Below are positions 1 to 7,505 of a DNA stretch of 64,000 bases, in pieces. The DNA is from DATARH01 sp963778385 (GTDB taxonomy: Bacteria > Pseudomonadota > Alphaproteobacteria > ATCC43930 > CGMCC-115725): contig CAVZUA010000009.1 in assembly GCA_963778385.1 (NCBI GenBank), positions 286,960 through 350,959 on the forward strand, written 5' to 3'. Under the pieces are notes generated by a model, which worked only from the letters and a program-made list of their open reading frames with translations, searched no databases and was not told where the DNA came from. A program made the translations under genes and the position numbers. Each line of letters opens with the position of its first letter. Position 1 is the first letter of the stretch.

Positions 1-95
1 TTGGTCTGCGCATCGGCGGTGAGCCGGTTGGCCAGCGCGCAGCCGGCCGAGCCGGCGCCGACGATGATGAAGTCGGCTTCGTGATCGAAGTTCAT
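1..95 (-). CDS. GMC-family FAD oxidoreductase, N-terminal fragment
   Basis: Only the first 31 codons lie in the window and the gene continues off the left edge. The peptide has the glycine-rich FAD/NAD-binding fold FIIVGAGSAGCALANRL right after a short leader, which is the usual start of choline dehydrogenase-like GMC oxidoreductases. These use FAD to oxidise alcohols. The start codon is set by how close this motif is to the first ATG. The gene lies on the same strand as the CoA-transferase pair just upstream, so a shared catabolic role is plausible. Substrate and C-terminal catalytic His cannot be seen. Confidence 0.7.
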   Translation of the reverse strand, partial: MNFDHEADFIIVGAGSAGCALANRLTADAQT

Positions 96-114
96 TGGTT
101 CATCTCACGTTACA

Positions 115-197
115 AGTCGTCCCGGCGCAGGCCGGGACCCACCCTTCAGCTGCCCGTGGCCCGGATAAGTGGATGCCGGCCTTCGCCGGTATGACGC
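115..197. repeat. Dispersed palindromic repeat of the VIPAKAGIH type
   Basis: Imperfect inverted repeat with arms built around gtcccggcgcaggccggga and gccggccttcgccgg. Read on the minus strand it would encode the well-known spurious peptide VIPAKAGIH...WVPACAGTT. A second copy lies at 47308-47385. It sits between the CoA-transferase B gene and the GMC gene. Confidence 0.8.
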
Positions 198-209
198 GGA
201 GCAGGTACA

Positions 210-857
210 TCAGCCGGCGTGAAGCTCCGCGTCGCCGAGGGCTTCCAGCTCCTTGAGACTGATCCCCGGCACCATGTCGACTACGACAAACCCGTTCTCC
301 GTGACATCGATCACCGCGAGGTCGGTATAGACGCGCTTGACGCAGGCGGTCGCGGTCAGCGGGTAGGTGCAGCGCTTGAGGATGCGCTTTTCGCCATTCT
401 TGGTGGCGTGCTCCATGACCACCCAGATGCGCCTGGCGCCGACCGCGAGGTCCATCGCCCCGCCGATCGCCGGCGCCCGATCGTTGGCCGAGCGCGACCA
501 GTTGGCAAGATCGCCATTTTCCGCCACCTGAAACCCGCCGAGCACGCACAGATCGAGATGCCCGCCGCGCACCATGCCGAAACTGTCGGCGTGGTTCATA
601 TAGCTGGCGCCGGTGACCAGCGTCACATGCTGGCGGCTGGCATTGACCAGCCAGGGGTTGAGCTTTTCCGGCGCTGGTGCCGGCCCCATGCCGATGATCC
701 CGTTCTCCGAATGGAGGATCACCTCGCGGCCGGGCGGGATGTAGTTGCCGATCAGCGTCGGGATGCCGATCCCGAGATTGACCGACCATCCCTCGGGGAT
801 GTCCTGCGCGGCGCGCGCCGCCAACTCCTCGCGGCTCCAGGGTTTCCAGTTGGTCAT
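210..857 (-). CDS. 3-oxoacid CoA-transferase, subunit B
   Basis: The 215-residue protein matches the beta subunit of class I CoA-transferases (ScoB/PcaJ/AtoA type), which move CoA between succinyl-CoA and a 3-oxoacid. The N-terminal segment GWSVNLGIGIPTLIGNYI and the SENGIIGMGPAP stretch, which carries the catalytic glutamate, are both visible. I chose the ATG at 857 over an upstream start because GGGAGAA precedes it at good spacing and the family begins here. The A subunit is encoded just upstream on the same strand, across a 148-base gap that holds a palindromic repeat. The exact acid substrate cannot be told. Confidence 0.9.
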   Translation of the reverse strand: MTNWKPWSREELAARAAQDIPEGWSVNLGIGIPTLIGNYIPPGREVILHSENGIIGMGPAPAPEKLNPWLVNASRQHVTLVTGASYMNHADSFGMVRGGHLDLCVLGGFQVAENGDLANWSRSANDRAPAIGGAMDLAVGARRIWVVMEHATKNGEKRILKRCTYPLTATACVKRVYTDLAVIDVTENGFVVVDMVPGISLKELEALGDAELHAG

Positions 858-886
858 CGATATTCTCCCACCAACAGCGCTACGTA

Positions 887-988
887 CCCCCACCCCGACC
901 CTCCCCCGCTAGCGGGGGAGGGAGTAGGCAATCGCCAATGCACAGGCGCGCCCCCTCCCCTGCTGGCGGGGGAGGGTCGGGGTGGGGG
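887..988. repeat. Inverted repeat between CoA-transferase subunit genes
   Basis: About 100 bases with arms ccccaccccgaccctccccc and its complement, each carrying an inner cccccgctagcggggg-type hairpin. This is a common intergenic mobile-repeat form. In RNA it would fold into a very stable stem between the two subunit genes and may uncouple or stabilise parts of the transcript. Confidence 0.8.
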
Positions 989-1005
989 CTGCAACGCCGC
1001 CGACA

Positions 1006-1695
1006 TCACGAAATCACTACCGGCGGGTCGCCCGACGGCACATGGACGACGCGGTCGACATAGACGCCCGGCGTCACAATCATTTCCGGCGCCAGTTCAC
1101 CCAGATCGGCGATGTTCTGCGTCTGCACGATGGTGAGCTTGCCGGCCGCGGCGGCGACAGGATTGAAGTTGCGCCCGGCATCGCGATAGACGCAATTGCC
1201 CCAGCGATCGGCGCGCCAAGCCTCGACCAGTGCCACGTCACCGACGATCGCCTGCTCCAGCACGCATTCGCGCCCGTCGATGATTCGCGTCTCTTTGCCG
1301 TTGGCGAGCAGCGTCCCGCCGCCGGTCGGGGTGAAGAAGGCCGGGATACCGGCGCCGCCGGCGCGGATGCGCTCGGCCAGCGTCCCCTGCGGCACGATCT
1401 CCAGCTCGATCGCGCCGCGGGCATAGACCTCCTCGAACAGCACCGAGCCGCGGCTGCGCGCAAAGCTGCAGATGATCTTGCGGACCCGGCCTTCGCCGAT
1501 CAGCCGCGCCACCCCCTCGCGGCCGCGGCCGGCGGTGTTATGAACGACGGTGAGGTCTTTGGCGCCCTGCTCGATCAGCCCGTCGACCAGCGCACGCGGC
1601 TCGCCGACCTGCGCGAACCCGGCGACGATGACGGTCGAGCCGTCCTTGATGGCCTCCATCGCGTCGGCGACGGAACGGACGAATTTATCGATCAT
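1006..1695 (-). CDS. 3-oxoacid CoA-transferase, subunit A
   Basis: The 229-residue protein matches the alpha subunit of class I CoA-transferases (ScoA/PcaI/AtoD type). The segments GSTVIVAGFAQVGEPRALVDGL near the N-terminus and GIPAFFTPTGGGTLLANGK in the middle are typical of the family and form the CoA-binding half of the A-B heterodimer. GGCGGGAAAC precedes the ATG. It is the first gene of a leftward unit with subunit B and probably the GMC oxidoreductase. The substrate could be succinyl-CoA with 3-oxoadipate, acetoacetate or another 3-oxoacid. Confidence 0.9.
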   Translation of the reverse strand: MIDKFVRSVADAMEAIKDGSTVIVAGFAQVGEPRALVDGLIEQGAKDLTVVHNTAGRGREGVARLIGEGRVRKIICSFARSRGSVLFEEVYARGAIELEIVPQGTLAERIRAGGAGIPAFFTPTGGGTLLANGKETRIIDGRECVLEQAIVGDVALVEAWRADRWGNCVYRDAGRNFNPVAAAAGKLTIVQTQNIADLGELAPEMIVTPGVYVDRVVHVPSGDPPVVIS

Positions 1696-1862
1696 GTTTC
1701 CCGCCAGTGTCTCCCCGGCGGGGATTTAAGCCGAAGCGATGCGCGAGAGGAATAGGAACATCCTTGTCGCTCGTCCCAACGGGGTCACGGCGGAGGCCGT
1801 GTACGCGCTCTTCTCATGACGAGAAGCGCGCCGGCGCGTCGCGACAGAAGCTCCGGGGTGGG

Positions 1863-2246
1863 TTAATCGACGACGACGCGCACGAGGCGGTCGGTCGGCC
1901 GGGTGCGCACGGTTTCCGACAGGGCGGCGCGGAAGATCGCCGCTGTCGCATCGTCCGGGACCGCCACCTTGACCTCGATGCCGGTAAAGGACGCGCGCAT
2001 CGACGCCCGCCCCAAACTATCCATCGCCAGCACCGCGAGCTTCACCGGGTCCGGCTGTAGCGCCGCCTGAGCCGGTTCGGCAACGTGGACCATTGCAGGC
2101 GCGCGACGCACCAGTTCGTGCAGCCATGCGGAGCGCGCCGGCTTCTCGCGCTGCCGCCGCAGCCGGCAACTCGCCGCCGCGACCTTGGACAAGGCGGCCT
2201 TGAAGGCATGCGGACGCGCGGCTGCGTGGACCGGCTCGGAATTCAT
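1863..2246 (-). CDS. Hypothetical protein, 127 aa
   Basis: I do not recognise this family. The ATG at 2246 follows GGGGGTGGCG, a fair ribosome site. The N-terminal half is rich in Arg, Lys and Ala and the C-terminal half reads like a small folded domain ending in RPTDRLVRVVVD. It lies downstream of, and divergent from, the lipid cluster that begins at 2397. No signal peptide or membrane segment is evident. Confidence 0.5.
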   Translation of the reverse strand: MNSEPVHAAARPHAFKAALSKVAAASCRLRRQREKPARSAWLHELVRRAPAMVHVAEPAQAALQPDPVKLAVLAMDSLGRASMRASFTGIEVKVAVPDDATAAIFRAALSETVRTRPTDRLVRVVVD

Positions 2247-2382
2247 CGCCACCCCCGTATTGTGACGGGTTTGGCCTAGCATGCGGCGATGACAGTTTTA
2301 GGACGTCGATGTTGCCGAGTACTACCAGTTGACGTGCGAAAACTGTAACATACCTCTGCTAGCGTCCCTCGCGTCTATTCCT

Positions 2383-2397
2383 TGTGACAGAATCACA
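2383..2397. promoter_or_regulatory. CRP/FNR-like dyad TGTGA-N5-TCACA at the methyltransferase start
   Basis: TGTGA and TCACA face each other five bases apart, and the right arm overlaps the ATG at 2397. The half-sites are those of CRP/FNR-type regulators, but the classical spacer is six (CRP) or four (FNR). This is a weak candidate operator. Confidence 0.25.
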
Positions 2398-2981
2398 TGC
2401 GCGGGGACTACGCGTTGTTTTTTGGCCTGTGGCTGCAGAAGCCGCTGCAGATTGCGGCGGTGACGCCGAGCAGCCAGCGCTTTGCCTGCGTCATGGCCGA
2501 CCTCGTCGATCTGCGCCGGCCGGGACCGGTGCTGGAGCTCGGCGCCGGCACCGGGAGCCTGACCCATGGCCTGCTGCGCGCCGGCTGCCCGGCGGAGCGG
2601 CTGATCGCCATGGAGCGCGAGCCGCGCCTCGCCGCGGCGCTGCGGCGGCGCTTCCCCGGCATCAGGACGATCGTCGGCGACGCTACCGCGTTGCCGGAGC
2701 ATCTGGAACGGCTCGGCATCGACCGGCTCTGCGCCGTTGTGTCGAGCCTGCCGATCAAATGGTTCTCGCTCGCCGCGCAGCGCCAGGTCGTCGAGCCTTG
2801 CCTGGCCCGGCTCGGACCGGACGGGCGATTCCTGCAAATGACCAATGCGTTTTCTTCGCCGATCGCGAAGCGACCGCTGGGGATCGCCGGCCGCCCGGTG
2901 GCTCGGGTCTGGCGCAACCTGCCGCCGTCGCAGATCTGGGCCTATTCAATGTTTTCCGATACCGCGCGGGAGACCGCATGA
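2397..2981 (+). CDS. PmtA-like phospholipid N-methyltransferase (SAM-dependent)
   Basis: The 194-residue class I SAM methyltransferase has motif I VLELGAGTGSLTHGLL (about residues 45-60), followed by an acidic loop MEREPRL and VVSSLPIKWFS, the SLP-type motif of rhizobial PmtA and KsgA relatives. PmtA methylates phosphatidylethanolamine to phosphatidylcholine at the inner membrane. The N-terminal SSQRFA segment also fits the family. The stop overlaps the start of the next gene (ATGA), so translation is probably coupled to the PlcP-like gene. A rRNA methyltransferase is less likely given the neighbours. Confidence 0.65.
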   Translation: MRGDYALFFGLWLQKPLQIAAVTPSSQRFACVMADLVDLRRPGPVLELGAGTGSLTHGLLRAGCPAERLIAMEREPRLAAALRRRFPGIRTIVGDATALPEHLERLGIDRLCAVVSSLPIKWFSLAAQRQVVEPCLARLGPDGRFLQMTNAFSSPIAKRPLGIAGRPVARVWRNLPPSQIWAYSMFSDTARETA

Positions 2982-3835
2982 ACGACCTGCTGCCCAACAC
3001 CCTGTCGCACCCCGCGTCCCACCATTACCGGACGATCTGGCTCAGCGACATCCATCTCGGGACGCGCGGCTGCAAAGCCGAGTACCTGATCGACTTCCTG
3101 CGCCACAATGACGCCCAAACGATCTACCTCGTCGGCGACATCGTCGATGGCTGGCGGCTCAAGAAATCCTGGTACTGGCCGCAGGCGCATAACGACGTCG
3201 TGCAGAAGCTGTTGCGCATGGTGCGCAAGGGTTCGCGCGTCATCTATGTGCCGGGCAACCACGACGAATGGCTGCGGCCCTATGCGCTGTTGCATTTCGG
3301 CGGGGTCGAGGTGCTTGACGAGGCGGTACACATCACGGCCGACGGGCGCCGGCTGCTGGTGATCCACGGCGACATCTTCGACACCGTGGTCAAGCACGCG
3401 AAATGGCTCGCCGCGCTCGGCGACAACGCCTACACGGTCGCGCTCTACATCAACCGCTACTTCAACCTGCTGCGCCGCGTGCTCGGCTACGAATACTGGT
3501 CGCTCTCGGCCTATCTGAAGCTCAAGGTCAAGAACGCGGTGCAATATATCGGCTCGTTCGCCGAGGCGCTGAGCGATGAGGCGCGCAGGCGCGGCCTCGA
3601 CGGGGTGGTGTGCGGCCATATCCACCACGCCGAAATCCGCGACCTCGATGGCGTGCTCTATTGCAATGACGGCGACTGGGTCGAGAGCTGCACCGCCTTG
3701 GTCGAGCATTTTGACGGCCGGCTGGAGATCGTCGCCTGGACCGAAACGCGCGAGTTCGACCTGCTGTACCCGGAACTGCCGCTCTTCGCGGACACGCGAG
3801 ACACGGCGCCGGGTCTCGTCGAGGTCGAGAGCTGA
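2978..3835 (+). CDS. PlcP-like metallophosphoesterase (LpxH/UDP-diacylglucosamine diphosphatase family)
   Basis: The 285-residue calcineurin-like phosphoesterase shows the metal-binding motifs in order: SDIHLG, GDIVDGW, GNHDE, HGD and GHIHHAE. Automatic pipelines would call it a UDP-2,3-diacylglucosamine diphosphatase. The sequence style (TRGCKAEYLIDFL, DIVDGWRLKKSWYWPQAH, NDGDWVES) is that of alphaproteobacterial PlcP, an intracellular phospholipase C that frees diacylglycerol from PE and PG under phosphate limitation. It sits between a PmtA-like methyltransferase (4-base overlap) and an Agt-like glycosyltransferase, which favours the PlcP role. A lipid A role remains possible. Confidence 0.7.
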   Translation: MNDLLPNTLSHPASHHYRTIWLSDIHLGTRGCKAEYLIDFLRHNDAQTIYLVGDIVDGWRLKKSWYWPQAHNDVVQKLLRMVRKGSRVIYVPGNHDEWLRPYALLHFGGVEVLDEAVHITADGRRLLVIHGDIFDTVVKHAKWLAALGDNAYTVALYINRYFNLLRRVLGYEYWSLSAYLKLKVKNAVQYIGSFAEALSDEARRRGLDGVVCGHIHHAEIRDLDGVLYCNDGDWVESCTALVEHFDGRLEIVAWTETREFDLLYPELPLFADTRDTAPGLVEVES

Positions 3836-3930
3836 GCACTTCTGCGGCACTGCGCGTTGCGCCGGCGGCGTGCTTCGAGCAAAGGCGCGTCGCCATCGTC
3901 ACCGACGCATGGCACCCGCAGGTCAACGGC

Positions 3931-4878
3931 GTGGTGCGGACGCTGTCGGCGGTGTGCGACGGGCTCGCCGCCGCCGGGTATGAGACCGTCGTCTTCGGTC
4001 CCGATCGCTATCGCACCATCCCCTGCCCCGGCTATGCCTCGATCCGGCTGGCGATCGGTGCCGGCCGGGCGCTCGCCCGGCAGATGGCGGAATTCGCGCC
4101 GCACGCCGTGCATATCGCCACCGAGGGGCCGCTGGGCATCGCCGCGCGCCGCCATTGCCTGGCGCAAGGCTGGCCGTTCACCACCGCCTACCACACCCGG
4201 TTTCCCGAATATGTGCAGGCGCGCTGCGGTGTGCCGTTGTCCTGGACCTATACCGCGCTGCGCCGTTTTCACACGCCCTCGCGGGGCGTTATGGTCGCCA
4301 CCGAGACGATGCGCCGCGAATTGACGGCGCGCGGCTTCGACCGCATCGTCGCCTGGACGCGGGGGGTCGATACCACGCTGTTCCGGCCAGGCTGCGCACC
4401 CGCGGTCGAGCTGCCGCGGCCAGTGTTTCTCTATATCGGCCGGGTCGCGGTGGAGAAGAACCTGCCGGCGTTTCTCGACCTTGACCTGCCGGGGTCGAAG
4501 CTGGTCGTCGGCGACGGGCCGTCGCTCGCGGCGATGCGCCGGCGCTATCCACAGGTGCATTTCGCCGGCGCGCAGTTTGGCGAGGCGCTGGTGCGCCACT
4601 ACGCCGCCGCCGATGTCATGGTGCTGCCGAGCCGCACCGAGACCTTCGGCCTGGTGCTGCTCGAGGCGATGGCCTGCGGCGTGCCGGTCGCGGCGTTTCC
4701 GTCGGCGGGGCCGAACGATGTGGTCGGCGACAGCGGCGCCGGAATCATCGACGAGGACCTCCGCCGCGCCGCCCTTGCCGCGCTGGACATTCCCCGCGAG
4801 CGCTGCCTGGCGCATGCCAGGCGCTTCAGCTGGCAAGCTTCGATCGACCAGTTCGTCGGCCATCTCGCCTGGATGTAA
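3931..4878 (+). CDS. Glycosyltransferase family 4, Agt-like (diacylglycerol glycosyltransferase candidate)
   Basis: GT-B glycosyltransferase. The C-terminal half has the GT4 donor-site pattern PSRTETFGLVLLEAMACGVPV, with the EX7E glutamates. The N-terminal acceptor half holds HIATEGPLG and TTAYHTRFPEY, typical of the lipid glycosyltransferase (Agt/SqdX/PimB) group. The first standard start codon in frame is the GTG at 3931. However, the conserved N-terminal strand RVAIVTDAWHPQVNGVVRTL begins upstream at about 3886, so the true start is probably a CTG at 3850 or at 3832, the latter overlapping the plcP-like stop. The expected job is to glycosylate the diacylglycerol made by the PlcP-like enzyme. 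Confidence 0.75.
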   Translation: MVRTLSAVCDGLAAAGYETVVFGPDRYRTIPCPGYASIRLAIGAGRALARQMAEFAPHAVHIATEGPLGIAARRHCLAQGWPFTTAYHTRFPEYVQARCGVPLSWTYTALRRFHTPSRGVMVATETMRRELTARGFDRIVAWTRGVDTTLFRPGCAPAVELPRPVFLYIGRVAVEKNLPAFLDLDLPGSKLVVGDGPSLAAMRRRYPQVHFAGAQFGEALVRHYAAADVMVLPSRTETFGLVLLEAMACGVPVAAFPSAGPNDVVGDSGAGIIDEDLRRAALAALDIPRERCLAHARRFSWQASIDQFVGHLAWM

Positions 4879-4886
4879 ATGCCGCC

Positions 4887-4929
4887 GTCATCCCGGGGCG
4901 CCGCGCAGCGGTGAACCCGGAACCCATAT
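4887..4929. repeat. Left half of a dispersed palindromic repeat split by an insertion sequence
   Basis: The sequence gtcatcccggggcg...gaacccggaacccat matches the left arm of the intact copy at 11629-11771. The right arm resumes at about 6289 (atgaacac...tgttcatgggttccgg...ccggaatgac). Confidence 0.8.
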
Positions 4930-5175
4930 GTGGACGGCCCCCGTTGTGCAAGGTGTCAGCGGTGAGCTGGTCTGGTCGCTTGCGGTCATATGTCCGGCCT
5001 TTGTGTGCGGTCGGTGTGACCGCTGGCCCAGATGGGTTGCGCGGATCGGGTCCCGAACATGAAGGTGACGTTGCAACGCCATTGGGTTCCGCGGGGTGTC
5101 CCGATCCTCGGTTCGACCGATTGCCATCTCGCTGCTGTCCTCGCAATCGCCAGGCGGGTTAAGAGGATGTGCCGG

Positions 5176-6213
5176 TCACGCCGCGTGCGGCCGGCGGTAA
5201 ACTTCGCCGCTTACCATCATCGCCCACAGCGTGCGGGCCATCTTGTTGGCGAGGGCGACGGCGGCGAGCTTCTTGCCCTTGCGCGCCAGCAGGGCGAGCA
5301 ACCAGGGCGAAGCCCGCCCCGGTCGTGCCGTCCGGATCACCGCGGTGGCGCCGAGCACCAGGAGGCGGCGCAGGTCCTGGTCGCCTTGCCGGCTGATCCT
5401 GCCGGGATGGTGACGGCCGGCGGTTGCATTCTCCTTGGGCGTGATGCCGGTCCAGGCGGCAAAGTGCCGGCCCGAGCGGAACCCCTTGGGGTCGGACACC
5501 TTGAGGGTGAAGCTCACCGCGCCGATCGGGCCGATGCCGGGCTGGGTCGCCAGGCATTGGCTCACCGGGTCCTCGCGATGCCACGCCATCAGCTCGGCCT
5601 CGAGCGCCTTGAGCCGGGCCTCGATCGCCGCGACCTGGCCGGACAGCACGCCGAGCATCTCCAGCGCCAACGCCGGGGCGCCCGCGTCGTGCGCCTGCTG
5701 CAGCAGCTCGCCCGCCTTGCCGGCTCCCTTGGCGGCGATCACCCCAAACTCCGCCGCATGCCCGCGCATCGCGTTGATCAGCATCGTGCGCTGCTTGACC
5801 AGCAACGCGCGCACCTTCAAGAGCATCAGCATTGCCTGTTGCTCGGCGCTCTTCACCGCCACAAACCGCATCCCCGGTCGGCTCATCGCCTCGCAGATCG
5901 CCCCCACGGGTCAAGCCCGTGGGCTGAAGGCCCACGCGTCGGCCGCGTCGTGCTTGCCGCGCTTGACGTAAGGCTTGACGTATTGCGGCGGCAGCAGCAC
6001 CACCTCGTGCCCCAGACCGCGCAGCACTCGCGCCCAGTGATGCGAGGCGCCGCACGCCTCCAGGCCGATCCGCGTCGGTGCCAGCGCGCTCATCACCTTC
6101 ACAAACGCCCCGCGCCGCACCTGACGGCGCAGCACCGGCTGTTCCGCTTCATCGACGCCGTGCACTTGAAAGAGATGCTTGGAGGTATCAACGCCAACTC
6201 GGATAATCGCCAT
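5176..6213 (-). pseudogene. IS110-family transposase, interrupted by an in-frame stop
   Basis: About 345 codons in one frame. The N-terminal RuvC-like DEDD domain starts MAIIRVGVDTSKHLFQVHG and continues through IGLEACGASHHWARVL to KHDAADA. The C-terminal Transposase_20 domain includes LATQPGIGPIGAVSF and SGRHFAAWTGITPKEN, with the family serine region near the end. Between KHDAADA and AICEAM lies a 32-base palindrome (5903-5934) that adds about ten codons and an in-frame TGA (5911-5913). The product is therefore split into two pieces. The remainder is free of stops. Confidence 0.85.
5903..5934. repeat. Small palindromic repeat inserted in the IS110 transposase
   Basis: The core cccacgggtcaagcccgtggg is a perfect stem with a tcaa-type centre. 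It belongs to the same form as the cccgggcttgacccggg repeats at 9726-9796 and 16877-16977. It splits the conserved DAADA-AICEAM block of the transposase. Confidence 0.75.
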
Positions 6214-6288
6214 CGGACGGCTCCTTTTGCTGAGATTCAACATCACAGCCTGGCACACCAGATGCCGTCGGGGGCCGTCCACCCCAAC

Positions 6289-6367
6289 ATGAACACAGGC
6301 CTCGACGAACCCGGCTCGGTCCGTGTTCATGGGTTCCGGCTCTCTGCTTCGCTCCGGCCGGAATGAC
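6289..6367. repeat. Right half of the split dispersed palindromic repeat
   Basis: The stretch from atgaacaca through tgttcatgggttccgg to ccggaatgac matches the right arm of the repeat at 11629-11771. Together with 4887-4929 it marks the empty site into which the IS110 element went. Confidence 0.75.
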
Positions 6368-6449
6368 AGCGGGGATGTCATCAGACTGTCTCATAAGTAT
6401 CATCCTGGCTTCATCGGGCCTCACTACAGACCGGGGCGTGACCAACGCC

Positions 6450-7376
6450 ATGTCGATCGAGGAACGCGCGCTCGGCGCCGGTGCGAGGCCATTGCCCATG
6501 GTGCGCCGGCGGCCCCGCCGCTGGCTGCCGGTGCTCGTTTTGCTCGCCCCGTCGCTGGTGTTTCTCGGGCTGTTCACCTATGGGCCGGTGCTCCGCGTGC
6601 TCGGCGAATCGCTGGTGGTCGGGCGGTTTGCCGGCGATCATGCGATCGGCTTCGGTAATTACCAGCGGCTGTTCGCCGACCCGCATTTCGCGCGTGCCGC
6701 GCTTAACAATTTCGTCTATGCGCTCGGCACCATCGTCCCGAGCCTGGTGCTGGCCTTGGCCCTGGCGCTGGCGCTGCGCGAGACCAATCGGTTCACCGCG
6801 CTGTTGCGCACGCTGGTGGTGATGCCGCTCTTAATCCCGCTGGTCGCGGCGGCGGCGCTGTTCAGCTTTCTGCTGCTGCCGGGTGACGGGCTGGTCGATT
6901 TCTACCTGCACAAAATCGGCGTGCCGATGATCAACTGGCTCGGCGACACCGATCTGGCGCTGGGCTCGGTGATCGCGATCACCGTTTGGAAGAACACCGG
7001 TTACTACATGCTGTTCTTTCTCGCCGGGCTCGCCGGGGTGCCGCAGGACCTGGTCGACGCGGCGACGATCGACGGCGCCGGCGCGTGGCGGCGGCTGCGC
7101 AGCATCGTCCTGCCGCTGCTCGGCCCGACCTTCGGCTTTGTCGTGCCGATCGCCCTGCTCAATGCGCTGACCCAGATCGACCATGTCGTGACGATGACCC
7201 AGGGCGGCCCGTCCGACGCGACCAACCTCTTGCTCTATTATATCTACCAGCAGGCCGCGCAGAACTACGACACGGGCCTCGCCGCGGCGGCGACGGTGAT
7301 CAGCGTCGCGGCGCTATTGTCGCTGTCGCTGATCTCGTTCCGGCTTATCGAGCGCGGCGTGCATTATGAGAGCTGA
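6450..7376 (+). CDS. ABC transporter permease, carbohydrate type (UgpA/MalF-like)
   Basis: The 308-residue inner-membrane protein has about six hydrophobic segments and the permease-ATPase coupling motif EAA-like LVDAATIDGAGAWRRLRSI near residue 200. The N-terminus is a positively charged leader followed by the first membrane span WLPVLVLLAPSLVFLGLF. An in-frame GTG at 6438 is an alternative start. It is the first gene of a permease-permease-binding protein set with the genes at 7506 and 8342. No ATP-binding gene lies in the set, so a shared ATPase encoded elsewhere is implied. Substrate is probably a sugar or glycerol-3-phosphate-like solute. Confidence 0.85.
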   Translation: MSIEERALGAGARPLPMVRRRPRRWLPVLVLLAPSLVFLGLFTYGPVLRVLGESLVVGRFAGDHAIGFGNYQRLFADPHFARAALNNFVYALGTIVPSLVLALALALALRETNRFTALLRTLVVMPLLIPLVAAAALFSFLLLPGDGLVDFYLHKIGVPMINWLGDTDLALGSVIAITVWKNTGYYMLFFLAGLAGVPQDLVDAATIDGAGAWRRLRSIVLPLLGPTFGFVVPIALLNALTQIDHVVTMTQGGPSDATNLLLYYIYQQAAQNYDTGLAAAATVISVAALLSLSLISFRLIERGVHYES

Positions 7377-7408
7377 CCTCGCGATAAGGGCTAACATCGC
7401 GGCCGTGG

Positions 7409-7488
7409 CTGCCCCTCACCCCAGCCCACTCCCCGTCGCGACGGGGAGAGGGAGGGACCCGCGCGAAGCGTGGGAGGGTGAGGGGCAG
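7409..7488. repeat. Inverted repeat between the two permease genes
   Basis: Arms ctgcccctcaccc and gggtgaggggcag enclose an inner hairpin ccccgtcgcgacgggg. It fills most of the 129-base gap between the permease genes and could act as an RNA stabiliser or attenuator inside the operon. Confidence 0.75.
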
Positions 7489-7505
7489 CCGCCGGGTGCT
7501 GTTGG

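Larger units (their letters stand above)
4930..6282 (-). mobile_element. IS110-family element, IS1111-like, inserted in a palindromic repeat
   Basis: About 1.35 kb lies between the two halves of the dispersed repeat. It carries one transposase gene on the minus strand. Near its ends are 14-base inverted repeats, 4930-4943 (gtggacggcccccg) and 6269-6282 (cgggggccgtccac), a few bases inside the apparent junctions. Sub-terminal inverted repeats and a taste for palindromic targets mark the IS1111 subgroup of IS110. Exact ends are uncertain by a few bases because the target copies differ. Confidence 0.75.

Noticed and set aside
2942..3850. 302-codon ORF antisense to the PlcP-like gene
   Set aside because: No domain; the sense strand contains all five metal-binding motifs.
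5032..6366. 444-codon plus-strand ORF over the IS element
   Set aside because: It is the antisense of the transposase and spans both repeat halves; composition is typical of a shadow frame.
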